This document shows, piece by piece, positions 1 through 6,116 of a stretch of DNA of 20,598 nucleotides. Every line of letters begins with the position of its first letter. Position 1 is the first letter of the stretch. Made by a program: the position numbers and the translations under genes. Origin of the DNA: JAISFI01 sp031553775 (lineage in GTDB: Bacteria > Bacteroidota > Bacteroidia > Bacteroidales > Azobacteroidaceae). Location of the stretch: the NCBI GenBank assembly GCA_031553775.1, contig JAVBLA010000029.1, positions 1-20,598 of the forward strand. Direction: 5' to 3'. Below the pieces are notes generated by a model. That model worked only from the letters and a program-made list of their open reading frames with translations. It made no database searches and was not told the DNA's origin.

Positions 1-97
1 GAACGAAGCGCTGTTTGAGCACCGGAGGTGCGAGTTCGATTCGTTTAGCCGCAACGCAGTATTTTTTAGCCAATGGGACGCAGCCTTGAACTTTTTG

Positions 98-125
98 ATC
101 CTTTTTGTTTCAAGACAAAAAGGAT
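98..125. repeat. 11-bp perfect inverted repeat, terminator-like hairpin
   Basis: ATCCTTTTTGT (98-108) is the exact reverse complement of ACAAAAAGGAT (115-125), separated by a 6-base loop TTCAAG. The stem is A/T-rich apart from three G/C pairs and no long T-run follows. It could act as a weak terminator for an upstream gene outside the window, or simply be part of a dispersed repeat. Confidence 0.6.
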
Positions 126-132
126 ATAATCC

Positions 133-188
133 CAAGGCGATAGCCTTGACCTATTTGTAATTTTAAATCCTCCAAGGCGACAGCCTTG
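133..188. repeat. Two copies of a CAAGGC-N4-GCCTTG palindrome
   Basis: CAAGGC-gata-GCCTTG (133-148) and CAAGGC-gaca-GCCTTG (173-188) are near-identical 16-base palindromes with 24 bases between them. A degraded relative ending in the same GCCTTG lies at about 71-88. Each can form a 6-bp GC-rich stem with a 4-base loop. The spacing and near-identity suggest a small interspersed or tandem repeat; its function is unknown. Confidence 0.6.
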
Positions 189-322
189 TTTAATTAAAAA
201 CCTTCAAATAGTTCTCAAGTTGAAAGAATCTATTACCAATATTTAGCCCAACCTCACAGCAACAATATTTTTTTAAAAAATAAATTTATCAGGAATATAT
301 TTCCATTATAAGAAATTTATTA

Positions 323-330
323 TATCTTTG
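323..330 (+). promoter_or_regulatory. Bacteroidota -7 promoter element (TAtcTTTG)
   Basis: TATCTTTG matches the TAnnTTTG consensus of Bacteroidota housekeeping promoters exactly. It lies 36 bp ahead of the ATG at 367, giving a leader of about 30 bases. No clear -33 TTTG is seen at the usual spacing, so the promoter may be weak or activated. Confidence 0.5.
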
Positions 331-366
331 AAGAGTAAAACTGATCCTGAATTTTAATGCAATATT

Positions 367-765
367 ATGGCGACCTTACTAATCCACAGAAAAAGAGACA
401 TGATGTTCAGAAAATACAAAGTATTGATTGATAATGAAAAATTCACAATCAAAAGAGGGGAAACGAAAGAACTGAACATCGCCGAAGGAAAACACAAAAT
501 GACCGTGGAAATAGATTTTGTAAGAAGCCAATATATATTTTTAGTAGAAAATACAGATAAAAAAGAACTGACAATCAAGCATCGGATTCCCAAAATCTTT
601 CCATTCTTTTTCTTATCCGTTGCAACTGTACTCATCATATTTTCTTATTTTTCAGCTTATTCTTTTTCCTCAGTTATATCAATTTGTATCCTTGCAAGCA
701 TAATACCTTTAATATATATCACTATAGCCAAAATGGACAACTACTTTATAATAAAAGAGCATTAA
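367..765 (+). CDS. Small membrane protein, first of a paralogous pair
   Basis: This 132-residue protein has a soluble N-terminal part (about 1-73) followed by two hydrophobic helices (about 78-98 and 100-121) and a short tail ending NYFIIKEH. The N-terminal segment, with the motif IKRGETKELNI then EGKH and alternating hydrophobic residues, looks like a small beta-sandwich of PEGA-like type; this fold assignment is inference. A second copy at 2122-2517 shares about three quarters of the first 78 residues and the final NYFIIKEH, while the membrane part has diverged strongly. The two copies bracket the lipoprotein and the double-glycine peptide gene, so a role in the peptide system (immunity, sensing or assembly) is plausible but unproven. 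The ATG at 367 is chosen because the paralog starts at the same residue; an ATG at 357 is out of frame. Confidence 0.75.
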   Translation: MATLLIHRKRDMMFRKYKVLIDNEKFTIKRGETKELNIAEGKHKMTVEIDFVRSQYIFLVENTDKKELTIKHRIPKIFPFFFLSVATVLIIFSYFSAYSFSSVISICILASIIPLIYITIAKMDNYFIIKEH

Positions 766-938
766 TCAAGATCCTCCCTACATTCCAATAAAATGCAAAA
801 ATACGTCAGGATGTTTTTTTGACTTCGATTTGTATACACTACCAACAACAGAGAAAATTGTTTGTCTAAAATTGCACTCTCACAAAATCTAAAAATAAAA
901 TAAAACGGAAATTTATTTTTGTTTTCGGAAATATTATT

Positions 939-946
939 TACCTTTG
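939..946 (+). promoter_or_regulatory. Bacteroidota promoter (TTTG-N17-TAccTTTG)
   Basis: TACCTTTG is a perfect TAnnTTTG -7 element. A TTTG at 918-921 lies 17 bases upstream, slightly closer than the usual 19-21. The predicted transcript begins near 953, about 29 bases before the ATG at 982. This excludes the earlier in-frame ATG at 919 as the start of the lipoprotein gene. Confidence 0.6.
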
Positions 947-981
947 TGGAAATATTACAAAATAACCTCAATTTTACAGTA

Positions 982-1740
982 ATGAAAACAATCCAAACCC
1001 TAGCTGCCCTTACGTTGGCCAGCTCACTGATTTTCACAACAAGTTCCTGTAACAAGGAAAACGACAACAAAGAGAACGAAAGTGAAACAATCTTACTCCC
1101 GGAAGCAATATCATTCATGGATGACAATGCCGAAATCTATTTTTCATATGATGAAGCTAAGCGGTTTAGCAGTATGGAAAAAAAATCGAATGGAAAAAGA
1201 GAGTATTTGACTACTTTCCAGTACGATGAAGAAGGCAAAGTGATTAAAAGGATATTAACCGACAGTAAAAGCCATACAATTACCTACAATTATATTTATC
1301 TTTCTATCGATACTGTGATACAACACGACAACTCGGGGAACCCAGCCAATAACGACACAATTATTTTAGACTCCCGGAGCAATATCGTCAAGCACATCGA
1401 AAAAGGAAGATATACACACCTTTATAAATATAACCCCAAAGGGAATGTGGAAAAAATTACAGAGTACAACCGAACATACAATTGTACTTTTGACAACCAA
1501 AAAGGGATTTACAGTAATGTAAAAACTCCCAAATGGGCCATTTCCCGGTTTGCCTGGGGAAATGGAAAGTTTTCCATTAACAATATTTTCAGTGCCACTG
1601 GCCCTGATACGGAAAAAGAAGAATACGAATACAACTATAACGAATCCGGTTATCCTTCTACCCTGATCTCTACATATACTTACGGACCGCAAGATGTGGA
1701 GAAAGGAAATATCAGTATAAAATATAAAAAAGCCGATTGA
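982..1740 (+). CDS. Lipoprotein with YD-like repeats (DUF4595-like)
   Basis: The 252-residue product begins with a lipoprotein signal peptide: hydrophobic residues about 6-19, then TSSC with the lipid-bearing cysteine at 23. A polar, Asn/Glu/Lys-rich linker follows. The body contains repeats of the pattern Y-[DN]-x-x-G-x-[VP]-x-[KT], seen at 81-90, 150-159 and 219-228 and separated by beta-strand-like segments. This resembles the YD-repeat-like lipoproteins (DUF4595-type) common in Bacteroidales; their function is unknown. An upstream in-frame ATG at 919 is rejected because it precedes the promoter and would bury the signal peptide. The gene has its own promoter (939-946) and sits 70 bp ahead of the double-glycine peptide gene, so the two may be co-transcribed. 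A part in the peptide system, for example as a surface partner, is only a guess from position. Confidence 0.8.
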   Translation: MKTIQTLAALTLASSLIFTTSSCNKENDNKENESETILLPEAISFMDDNAEIYFSYDEAKRFSSMEKKSNGKREYLTTFQYDEEGKVIKRILTDSKSHTITYNYIYLSIDTVIQHDNSGNPANNDTIILDSRSNIVKHIEKGRYTHLYKYNPKGNVEKITEYNRTYNCTFDNQKGIYSNVKTPKWAISRFAWGNGKFSINNIFSATGPDTEKEEYEYNYNESGYPSTLISTYTYGPQDVEKGNISIKYKKAD

Positions 1741-1760
1741 ATTACGAGAATTTCAAATAC

Positions 1761-1781
1761 CATGCAAAACAAAAATGCATG
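1761..1781 (+). terminator. Weak hairpin between lipoprotein and peptide gene
   Basis: CATGCA (1761-1766) pairs with TGCATG (1776-1781) around a 9-base A-rich loop, and a short T-containing run follows. The stem is short and AT-rich. It could be a leaky terminator or attenuator between the lipoprotein gene and the peptide gene, or it could be insignificant. No separate promoter match was found between this hairpin and the ATG at 1811. Confidence 0.25.
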
Positions 1782-1810
1782 TCATTGTTTAATTATTAAT
1801 TTTATCAATT

Positions 1811-2062
1811 ATGAGAAATTTATCTTTTGACCAAATGGAGAACTTGAGAGGAGGAACAACTGTTTATGCATACGACGATGCTTCAATCGACGAATTTGAT
1901 GCAAGGCAAAGTTTATGTGAGAATAAAAATGCTATGAAGTTTGTTGATACTGTTGCTTTTGTAGCTGGAATTGGAAGCTTTTTTGGACTTCCTGGAGCTC
2001 TCATTTTTGGTCCTACAGCCATTGGAATGGGCGGATTGAGTCTTTATTGCACGTATCGTTAA
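1811..2062 (+). CDS. Double-glycine leader peptide, candidate bacteriocin or signal
   Basis: The 83-residue precursor starts MRNLSFDQMENLRGG, a 15-residue leader that fits the class II bacteriocin leader pattern: L at -12, S at -11, M at -7, L at -4, GG at -2/-1. Cleavage after G15 would release a 68-residue peptide. Its first part is acidic and polar (Asp/Glu-rich, residues 16-37). Its second part is hydrophobic and glycine-rich (about 44-79), with GxG, GG and GxxxG spacings like those in membrane-active bacteriocins. There are exactly two cysteines, C36 and C80, which could form one disulfide. No pediocin-type YGNG box is present. A C39-peptidase exporter and a membrane thioredoxin-fold protein lie downstream on the same strand, and the gene is closed by a strong terminator. 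Family members may be toxins or signals; the sequence alone does not say which. Confidence 0.82.
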   Translation: MRNLSFDQMENLRGGTTVYAYDDASIDEFDARQSLCENKNAMKFVDTVAFVAGIGSFFGLPGALIFGPTAIGMGGLSLYCTYR

Positions 2063-2070
2063 TTAAATTT

Positions 2071-2102
2071 AGGGGTGTCCGCAATAGCACCCCTTATTTT
2101 TT
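2071..2102 (+). terminator. Intrinsic terminator after the peptide gene
   Basis: AGGGGTG (2071-2077) pairs perfectly with CACCCCT (2088-2094) around a 10-base loop, followed by TATTTTTT. It begins 8 bases after the peptide stop codon. It would give a short transcript ending with the peptide gene, and lower read-through into the downstream membrane proteins and exporter. Confidence 0.85.
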
Positions 2103-2121
2103 CAAAATCAAATAGTATATT

Positions 2122-2517
2122 ATGGCAACCTTATTGATTCATCGAAAAAAAGATATGATGTTCAGAAAATACAAAGTAATGATTGATGATAAAAATTTCG
2201 TGATCAAAAGAGGAGAAACAAAAGAATTGAACATTCCGGAAGGAGAGCATACAATGACAGTGAAAATGGATTGGGCAAAAAGTCAATATTCATTTTCTAT
2301 GGAAAATGTGAATAAAAAAGAACTGATAATTAAGCACCGGATTCCCAATATCTTTATATATATATTCTGTGCTATATTTTTTACATTACTTGTATTGACC
2401 CTCTTTTCCATACGATTTCCATTGTTTGGTTTTATCTGTATTTGCATTTTTTGGATCCCATTTCTCTATATCTCCACTGTAAAAATAAATAATTACTTCA
2501 TCATAAAAGAGCATTAA
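2122..2517 (+). CDS. Small membrane protein, second of the paralogous pair
   Basis: This 131-residue protein has the same plan as the product of 367-765: a soluble N-terminal segment with MMFRKYKV, IKRGETKELNI, EGEH and KKELIIKHRIP, two hydrophobic helices (about 76-98 and 102-121), and an identical last eight residues NYFIIKEH. The soluble segments are about 73 per cent identical, while the membrane helices are poorly conserved. This suggests an old tandem duplication with relaxed or diversifying change in the membrane part. It follows the peptide terminator by 20 bp, and I see no TAnnTTTG promoter in that gap, so it may depend on read-through. Immunity to the neighbouring peptide is one possible role; the function is not known. 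Confidence 0.75.
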   Translation: MATLLIHRKKDMMFRKYKVMIDDKNFVIKRGETKELNIPEGEHTMTVKMDWAKSQYSFSMENVNKKELIIKHRIPNIFIYIFCAIFFTLLVLTLFSIRFPLFGFICICIFWIPFLYISTVKINNYFIIKEH

Positions 2518-2565
2518 AGATATAGAATATATCTCCTGGATTTAGCTGATTACAGATTTTCAGTT

Positions 2566-2721
2566 ATGAAAAATAAAATAGTTATAAGGATCTTAATTTT
2601 ATGTGCCCTATTTTTAGGGTACATAGTCTTTTTATTCTTATTTACAAATGAGAAACCTTCCATATATACTGTTATTGGAACAGGAGTAAGTTTACTGGGA
2701 GTAATACTCTATATCAAATAA
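2566..2721 (+). CDS. 51-residue two-helix membrane protein
   Basis: This small gene is easily missed because of its length. It begins MKNKIVIRILILC and ends VILYIK. Two hydrophobic helices (about 5-26 and 35-50) are joined by a short polar turn NEKPS, which gives a hairpin membrane protein. It lies 48 bp after the second paralogous membrane protein and 28 bp before the next gene on the same strand, so it fits the operon spacing. The positively charged start (Lys2, Lys4, Arg8) is consistent with a cytoplasmic N terminus. Size, topology and place near a double-glycine peptide resemble immunity proteins of class II bacteriocins, but there is no sequence match I can name. Confidence 0.6.
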   Translation: MKNKIVIRILILCALFLGYIVFLFLFTNEKPSIYTVIGTGVSLLGVILYIK

Positions 2722-2749
2722 AATAATCGAAACTTTTTAATATAACAAC

Positions 2750-3400
2750 ATGTTTCTCAACCGGATATTGGCAGGCAACAAATGGTTGTTTTATGCCATT
2801 TTGTGCGTCGTATACATACTCTTTTCCTGGGCCAGCAATCATTTTTTGTATTCCGACAGCCTTTATTACAACAGCTTAGGTGAACAGTACGAAACTGCTC
2901 AAATCCAAAAATTCCTTGCATGGATTAAGCCATGGAAACTCGCCGGTTACTTCCTGATTCCGGTATTCATCATTATCAGGATACTTTTCACCTCTTTTTG
3001 TATGACAATCGGCAACTTAGTACAAGAAACACAGTGGGGTTTCAAATCTCTATTCAATATATCCCTCAAAGCGGATATTGCATATGCGCTTAATCTGATA
3101 GCTAATTTTTATTATTATGCTTTTTCAGGAAATTACCAAAAGATAGACGACCTGATGATCAATCATTTTTCTCTTCTGAATTATACCGGTAGGGAAAATA
3201 TTCCAGACTGGCTAACGCCCGCCTTCAATTCAGTGAATCTTTTCGAGGGAATCTATATTCTGTTACTGGTCTTATTTATCCGAAACTGTTTCCGAGTGAG
3301 TCTGTTGAAGTCATTTATTTTTGTCCTACTCACCTACTGTGTTGGCAATTACATCTATATAACTACCTTAACATTCATTTCTCTAAATTTCAACGGATGA
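2750..3400 (+). CDS. Five-helix integral membrane protein, function unknown
   Basis: The 216-residue product has about five membrane segments (roughly 11-28, 64-86, 107-126, 164-180, 188-212) and a longer external or cytoplasmic loop at about 127-160. The last two helices with the intervening RVSLLKSF are loosely reminiscent of Yip1-type membrane proteins, but I cannot assign a family. There is no signal peptide beyond the first helix. Its stop overlaps the start of the thioredoxin-fold gene by 4 bp (ATGA), so the two are translationally coupled and probably act together. In context it may be a partner of the thioredoxin-fold protein or an accessory or immunity protein of the peptide exporter. 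Confidence 0.75.
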   Translation: MFLNRILAGNKWLFYAILCVVYILFSWASNHFLYSDSLYYNSLGEQYETAQIQKFLAWIKPWKLAGYFLIPVFIIIRILFTSFCMTIGNLVQETQWGFKSLFNISLKADIAYALNLIANFYYYAFSGNYQKIDDLMINHFSLLNYTGRENIPDWLTPAFNSVNLFEGIYILLLVLFIRNCFRVSLLKSFIFVLLTYCVGNYIYITTLTFISLNFNG

Positions 3401-3909
3401 GATCAAACAATAAAATAACGATCGCCTTGACCTGCATTTTTCTCACTTTGCTTATATCCCTGCTATTTCTCTTTCGATCGGGATATCACCAAACAAGAAA
3501 AAGAACAAATCAGGAATCATTACCGCTGTTCGGATTATACGATCTGAAAGGAAATATTATTAGTACGTCTGATGTAGATAAAGGTTTTGTATTATTTCTG
3601 TTCTACGATCCGTCTTGCGAAACCTGCCGGGATGAACTGATAAAAATCAATATCAACCGGGAGCGTTTTCAGAACGGACAGATTATTTTCTTATCTACAC
3701 AATCGAAAAACGATATTGAAACCTTTCTGCAAACAATAAATTTCCAGGTTTTATCCAATATGCATTTCCTGATCGATCCGAAAGGCATCCTGATTGAAAA
3801 AATGGATATCAACCATATCCCGTGTGCCTTTATTTATAAGGATGGAAAATTATTCAAGAAATTTGAGGGGTATGTAAAGGTTGAAACTCTTATTAAGTAT
3901 ATGGGGTAA
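3397..3909 (+). CDS. Membrane-anchored thioredoxin-fold protein (TlpA/ResA-like)
   Basis: The 170-residue protein has one N-terminal membrane helix (about 8-26) and a periplasmic thioredoxin-fold domain (about 43-168). The redox site is C74-E-T-C77 in the context FYDPSCETC after a hydrophobic strand. The cis-proline expected opposite the active site is P142 in HIPCAFIY. An IDPKG segment (126-130) matches the usual TlpA/AhpC-type layout. It is translationally coupled to the five-helix membrane protein and lies 74 bp ahead of the exporter gene. The exported peptide carries exactly two cysteines, so a role in making or protecting its disulfide is attractive, though inferred from context. It is shorter than full-length TlpA-type lipoproteins of Bacteroidales and lacks their long N-terminal domain. 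Confidence 0.82.
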   Translation: MRSNNKITIALTCIFLTLLISLLFLFRSGYHQTRKRTNQESLPLFGLYDLKGNIISTSDVDKGFVLFLFYDPSCETCRDELIKININRERFQNGQIIFLSTQSKNDIETFLQTINFQVLSNMHFLIDPKGILIEKMDINHIPCAFIYKDGKLFKKFEGYVKVETLIKYMG

Positions 3910-3960
3910 AAATTGAAAATTGAAAATTGAAAAATATGTTTTATTTATTTTTTTCAATTT
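3910..3960 (+). repeat. Three 7-bp AAATTGA repeats with a matching inverted arm
   Basis: AAATTGA is repeated three times head to tail (3910-3930, followed by AAA). TTTTCAATTT at 3951-3960 is the reverse complement of AAATTGAAAA, so any of the three repeats can form a 10-bp A/T-only hairpin with it. The structure fills most of the 74 bp between the thioredoxin-fold gene and the exporter. It could modestly affect transcription or message stability; no promoter consensus was found here. Confidence 0.5.
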
Positions 3961-3983
3961 GATGTTTTTTAAATCGTTCATAA

Positions 3984-6089
3984 ATGAGACATCTTAAGGA
4001 GTTAAAAAAAATATTTGTCAGGCAACATGGAGAATTTTCCTGCGGATTAGCCTGCCTGGCTATGGTAATCAGATATTTTGGCGGAGATATCCGGCAGGAA
4101 GGGCTGAGGAGTACAACAGGTACTTCTATGCAAGGCACCTCCATGCTGGGTTTGCACCAGGCTTCCGAAAAACTGGGATTAAACAGCAAAGGATATATTT
4201 CCAGTCTGAAAGACCTGCAAACCATAGAAGCACCCTGCATCCTCCATGTGGTGGTCAATCGCATGGAGCACTTCGTAGTATATTTCGGTATGCGCAGGGG
4301 TAAATTCATAATCGCCGATCCCGGGTCCGAATTGAAAGCCCTCTCTGAAAATGAAGTAAACGAGATCTGGAAATCCAAAGCTTTACTTCAATTCAAAAAA
4401 ACGGAGAAATTCATCCGGAAAGCGTCTGAAAAGAAAGACAGGCAACAATGGCTCTTCGGAATACTAAAAGAAGACACAGCTATTCTTTCCTCAGCGTTTA
4501 TTCTGGGAGTCATCATTGCAATATTAGGATTGGCCACTGCCGTTTTTTCACAAAAGTTAATAGATGAGCTCATCCCTTCAAAAAACGGGATGAGACTTTT
4601 TTCCGGAATCAGTCTATTTTTCCTACTATTACTCGGCAAAGCAGGAATCGAATATTTGCGATCTTCCTTTTTGATGCGTCAGGCACGTGATTTCAATATA
4701 CGGATGGCCAATGCCTTTCTCTCTAAAATCCTGTATCTCCCGAAATCATTCTTCGATTCGGTAAAAACAGGCGAAATAATTAGCCGTATGAGCGATTCCA
4801 GAAGAATACAGCAAACAGTAGGCTACATCGCAGGAAATGTATTAATAGATATTCTGGTATTAATTACTTCAGTGGTTTTTTTATCACTTTACTCCTGGAA
4901 AATGTCGTTAATCGCCCTATCCTGTATTCCTTTTTTCATCTGTCTGGTTTTCATTTACAACAAAAAAATTGTAGAATCACAACGGAGCATCATGGAAACC
5001 CAGGCCATCACAGAGAGTTTTTTGATCGATACTTTACAGGGTGTCAATGAAATCAAAATAGCTAATAAACAAGATATTTTCAGGAATTCTGCCGCCGGTT
5101 TGTATCAACTATTGCAGGAAAAAGCGTTTGGACTCGGTAAATTAGGAATCCGTTATGGTTGGTTCAGTCAGTTAGTCAGCACAACAATTATGGTTTCCAT
5201 TATCATCACAGGAGTTTCATGGGTATTAGACGATCAACTGAAATTGGGAGAACTGATGGCAATCATCACGGTGGCCGGTATCATTGTGTCTTCTTCTGCC
5301 AGCCTTTCCGTCGTCAATATCCGTCTGCAGGAAGCAGGCGTTGCTTTTGACCGGTTTTACGAGTTCCAGAAAATACAGCCGGAATACACGGCAGAAATGC
5401 TTCCAACGGGACCTTTGCGGGAAAGCATCGATTCTTTAACAGTCAAAGAACTTTCGTTCCGCTTTACCGGACGAAAAAAGTTGTTTGAAAACGTTTCCTT
5501 AGAGGTACAAAAGGGAGAAATCGTTTCTATCGAAGGAGAGGTCGGCTCCGGAAAAAGCACCCTCATACAAGTGTTACAAAGACATTACCATGCAGAAAGC
5601 GGAGAGATAACCGTTAACGGACGACCATTCGGTGAATATTCGATTCCTGCCTGGAGAAATCTCATCGGAGTAGTAAACCAGCAGGTAAAAATATTCAACG
5701 GAACGGTAGAAGAAAATATCTGTCTGGAAGGTTTCGGAAAAGAACGAAAACAGCTGATTGTGTTCTGTAAAGAATACGGATTCGATAGCTATTTCAACAA
5801 CCTCCCCCATGGTCTGGACACTTTACTGGGAGAAAACGGAGTGAATATATCCGGAGGACAACAACAACTGATTGGTATTGCCCGCGCCCTGTATCGCCGT
5901 CCCTCACTCCTGCTATTAGATGAGCCGACAGCTTCTATGGATAGCCAGACCGAACAATTTATTATCAGTCTACTCAGAGAAAAATGTGCAGATACGGTAA
6001 CACTGTTGGTTACACATCGGAATAAATTGGCGAATATTTGCGATAGGAGGTATTTGTTGGATAAGGGAAATTTATCACAAGTGAAATAA
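3984..6089 (+). CDS. Peptidase-containing ABC exporter (C39 domain)
   Basis: The 701-residue half-transporter has the full bacteriocin-exporter layout. An N-terminal C39 cysteine protease (about 10-135) shows Q14, catalytic C20 in SCGLACL, H96 in EHFVVYFG and D112 in ADPG, so the triad is complete. A six-helix membrane domain follows (about 165-445). The ATPase domain (about 485-701) has Walker A GEVGSGKST (518-526), Q-loop around Q566, signature SGGQQQ (623-628), Walker B LLLLDEP (642-648) and the switch histidine H678. Such proteins cut leaders after Gly-Gly and pump the peptide across the inner membrane as dimers. The obvious substrate is the 1811-2062 peptide. The residue before the catalytic Cys is Ser rather than the common Asp. 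No HlyD-type adaptor or TolC-type channel is nearby, so outer-membrane exit is unexplained. Confidence 0.93.
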   Translation: MRHLKELKKIFVRQHGEFSCGLACLAMVIRYFGGDIRQEGLRSTTGTSMQGTSMLGLHQASEKLGLNSKGYISSLKDLQTIEAPCILHVVVNRMEHFVVYFGMRRGKFIIADPGSELKALSENEVNEIWKSKALLQFKKTEKFIRKASEKKDRQQWLFGILKEDTAILSSAFILGVIIAILGLATAVFSQKLIDELIPSKNGMRLFSGISLFFLLLLGKAGIEYLRSSFLMRQARDFNIRMANAFLSKILYLPKSFFDSVKTGEIISRMSDSRRIQQTVGYIAGNVLIDILVLITSVVFLSLYSWKMSLIALSCIPFFICLVFIYNKKIVESQRSIMETQAITESFLIDTLQGVNEIKIANKQDIFRNSAAGLYQLLQEKAFGLGKLGIRYGWFSQLVSTTIMVSIIITGVSWVLDDQLKLGELMAIITVAGIIVSSSASLSVVNIRLQEAGVAFDRFYEFQKIQPEYTAEMLPTGPLRESIDSLTVKELSFRFTGRKKLFENVSLEVQKGEIVSIEGEVGSGKSTLIQVLQRHYHAESGEITVNGRPFGEYSIPAWRNLIGVVNQQVKIFNGTVEENICLEGFGKERKQLIVFCKEYGFDSYFNNLPHGLDTLLGENGVNISGGQQQLIGIARALYRRPSLLLLDEPTASMDSQTEQFIISLLREKCADTVTLLVTHRNKLANICDRRYLLDKGNLSQVK

Positions 6090-6116
6090 AAATCTTTATA
6101 TAGAAGCCCCCGTTTG

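Larger units (their letters stand above)
1..322. other. Repeat-rich, probably non-coding stretch at window edge
   Basis: No convincing gene is seen before the first promoter. The stretch holds a short hairpin (GCACC-gga-GGTGC, 19-31), a perfect 11-bp inverted repeat (98-125), and two near-identical small palindromes (133-148 and 173-188) plus a degenerate third copy around 71-88. Frame 2 stays open from base 2 to a stop at 158-160 (52 codons) with no start in the window. It runs straight through the hairpins and repeats, so it is more likely repeat sequence than the tail of a real protein. From about 190 to 322 the DNA is very AT-rich and shows nothing recognisable. Confidence 0.5.

Noticed and set aside
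27..50. tRNA T-arm-like string (GAGTTCGATTCG)
   Set aside because: The flanking bases do not form a 5-bp T-stem and no acceptor or anticodon arm fits around it.
2..160. 52-codon open frame reaching the left window edge
   Set aside because: It has no visible start and runs through hairpins and repeated palindromes. It looks like repeat sequence rather than the end of a functional gene, although a partial gene cannot be fully excluded without upstream sequence.
919..981. Upstream in-frame extension of the YD-repeat lipoprotein
   Set aside because: It covers the promoter at 939-946 and would put 21 extra residues ahead of a typical lipoprotein signal peptide.
1366..1692. Long open frame on the - strand inside the lipoprotein gene
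   Set aside because: It is a shadow of the + strand coding sequence, which has a signal peptide, repeats and a promoter; the - strand product has none of these.
3910..3960. Intrinsic terminator between the thioredoxin-fold gene and the exporter
   Set aside because: The stem is made almost only of A/T pairs and has no GC core, so strong termination is unlikely; listed as a repeat instead.
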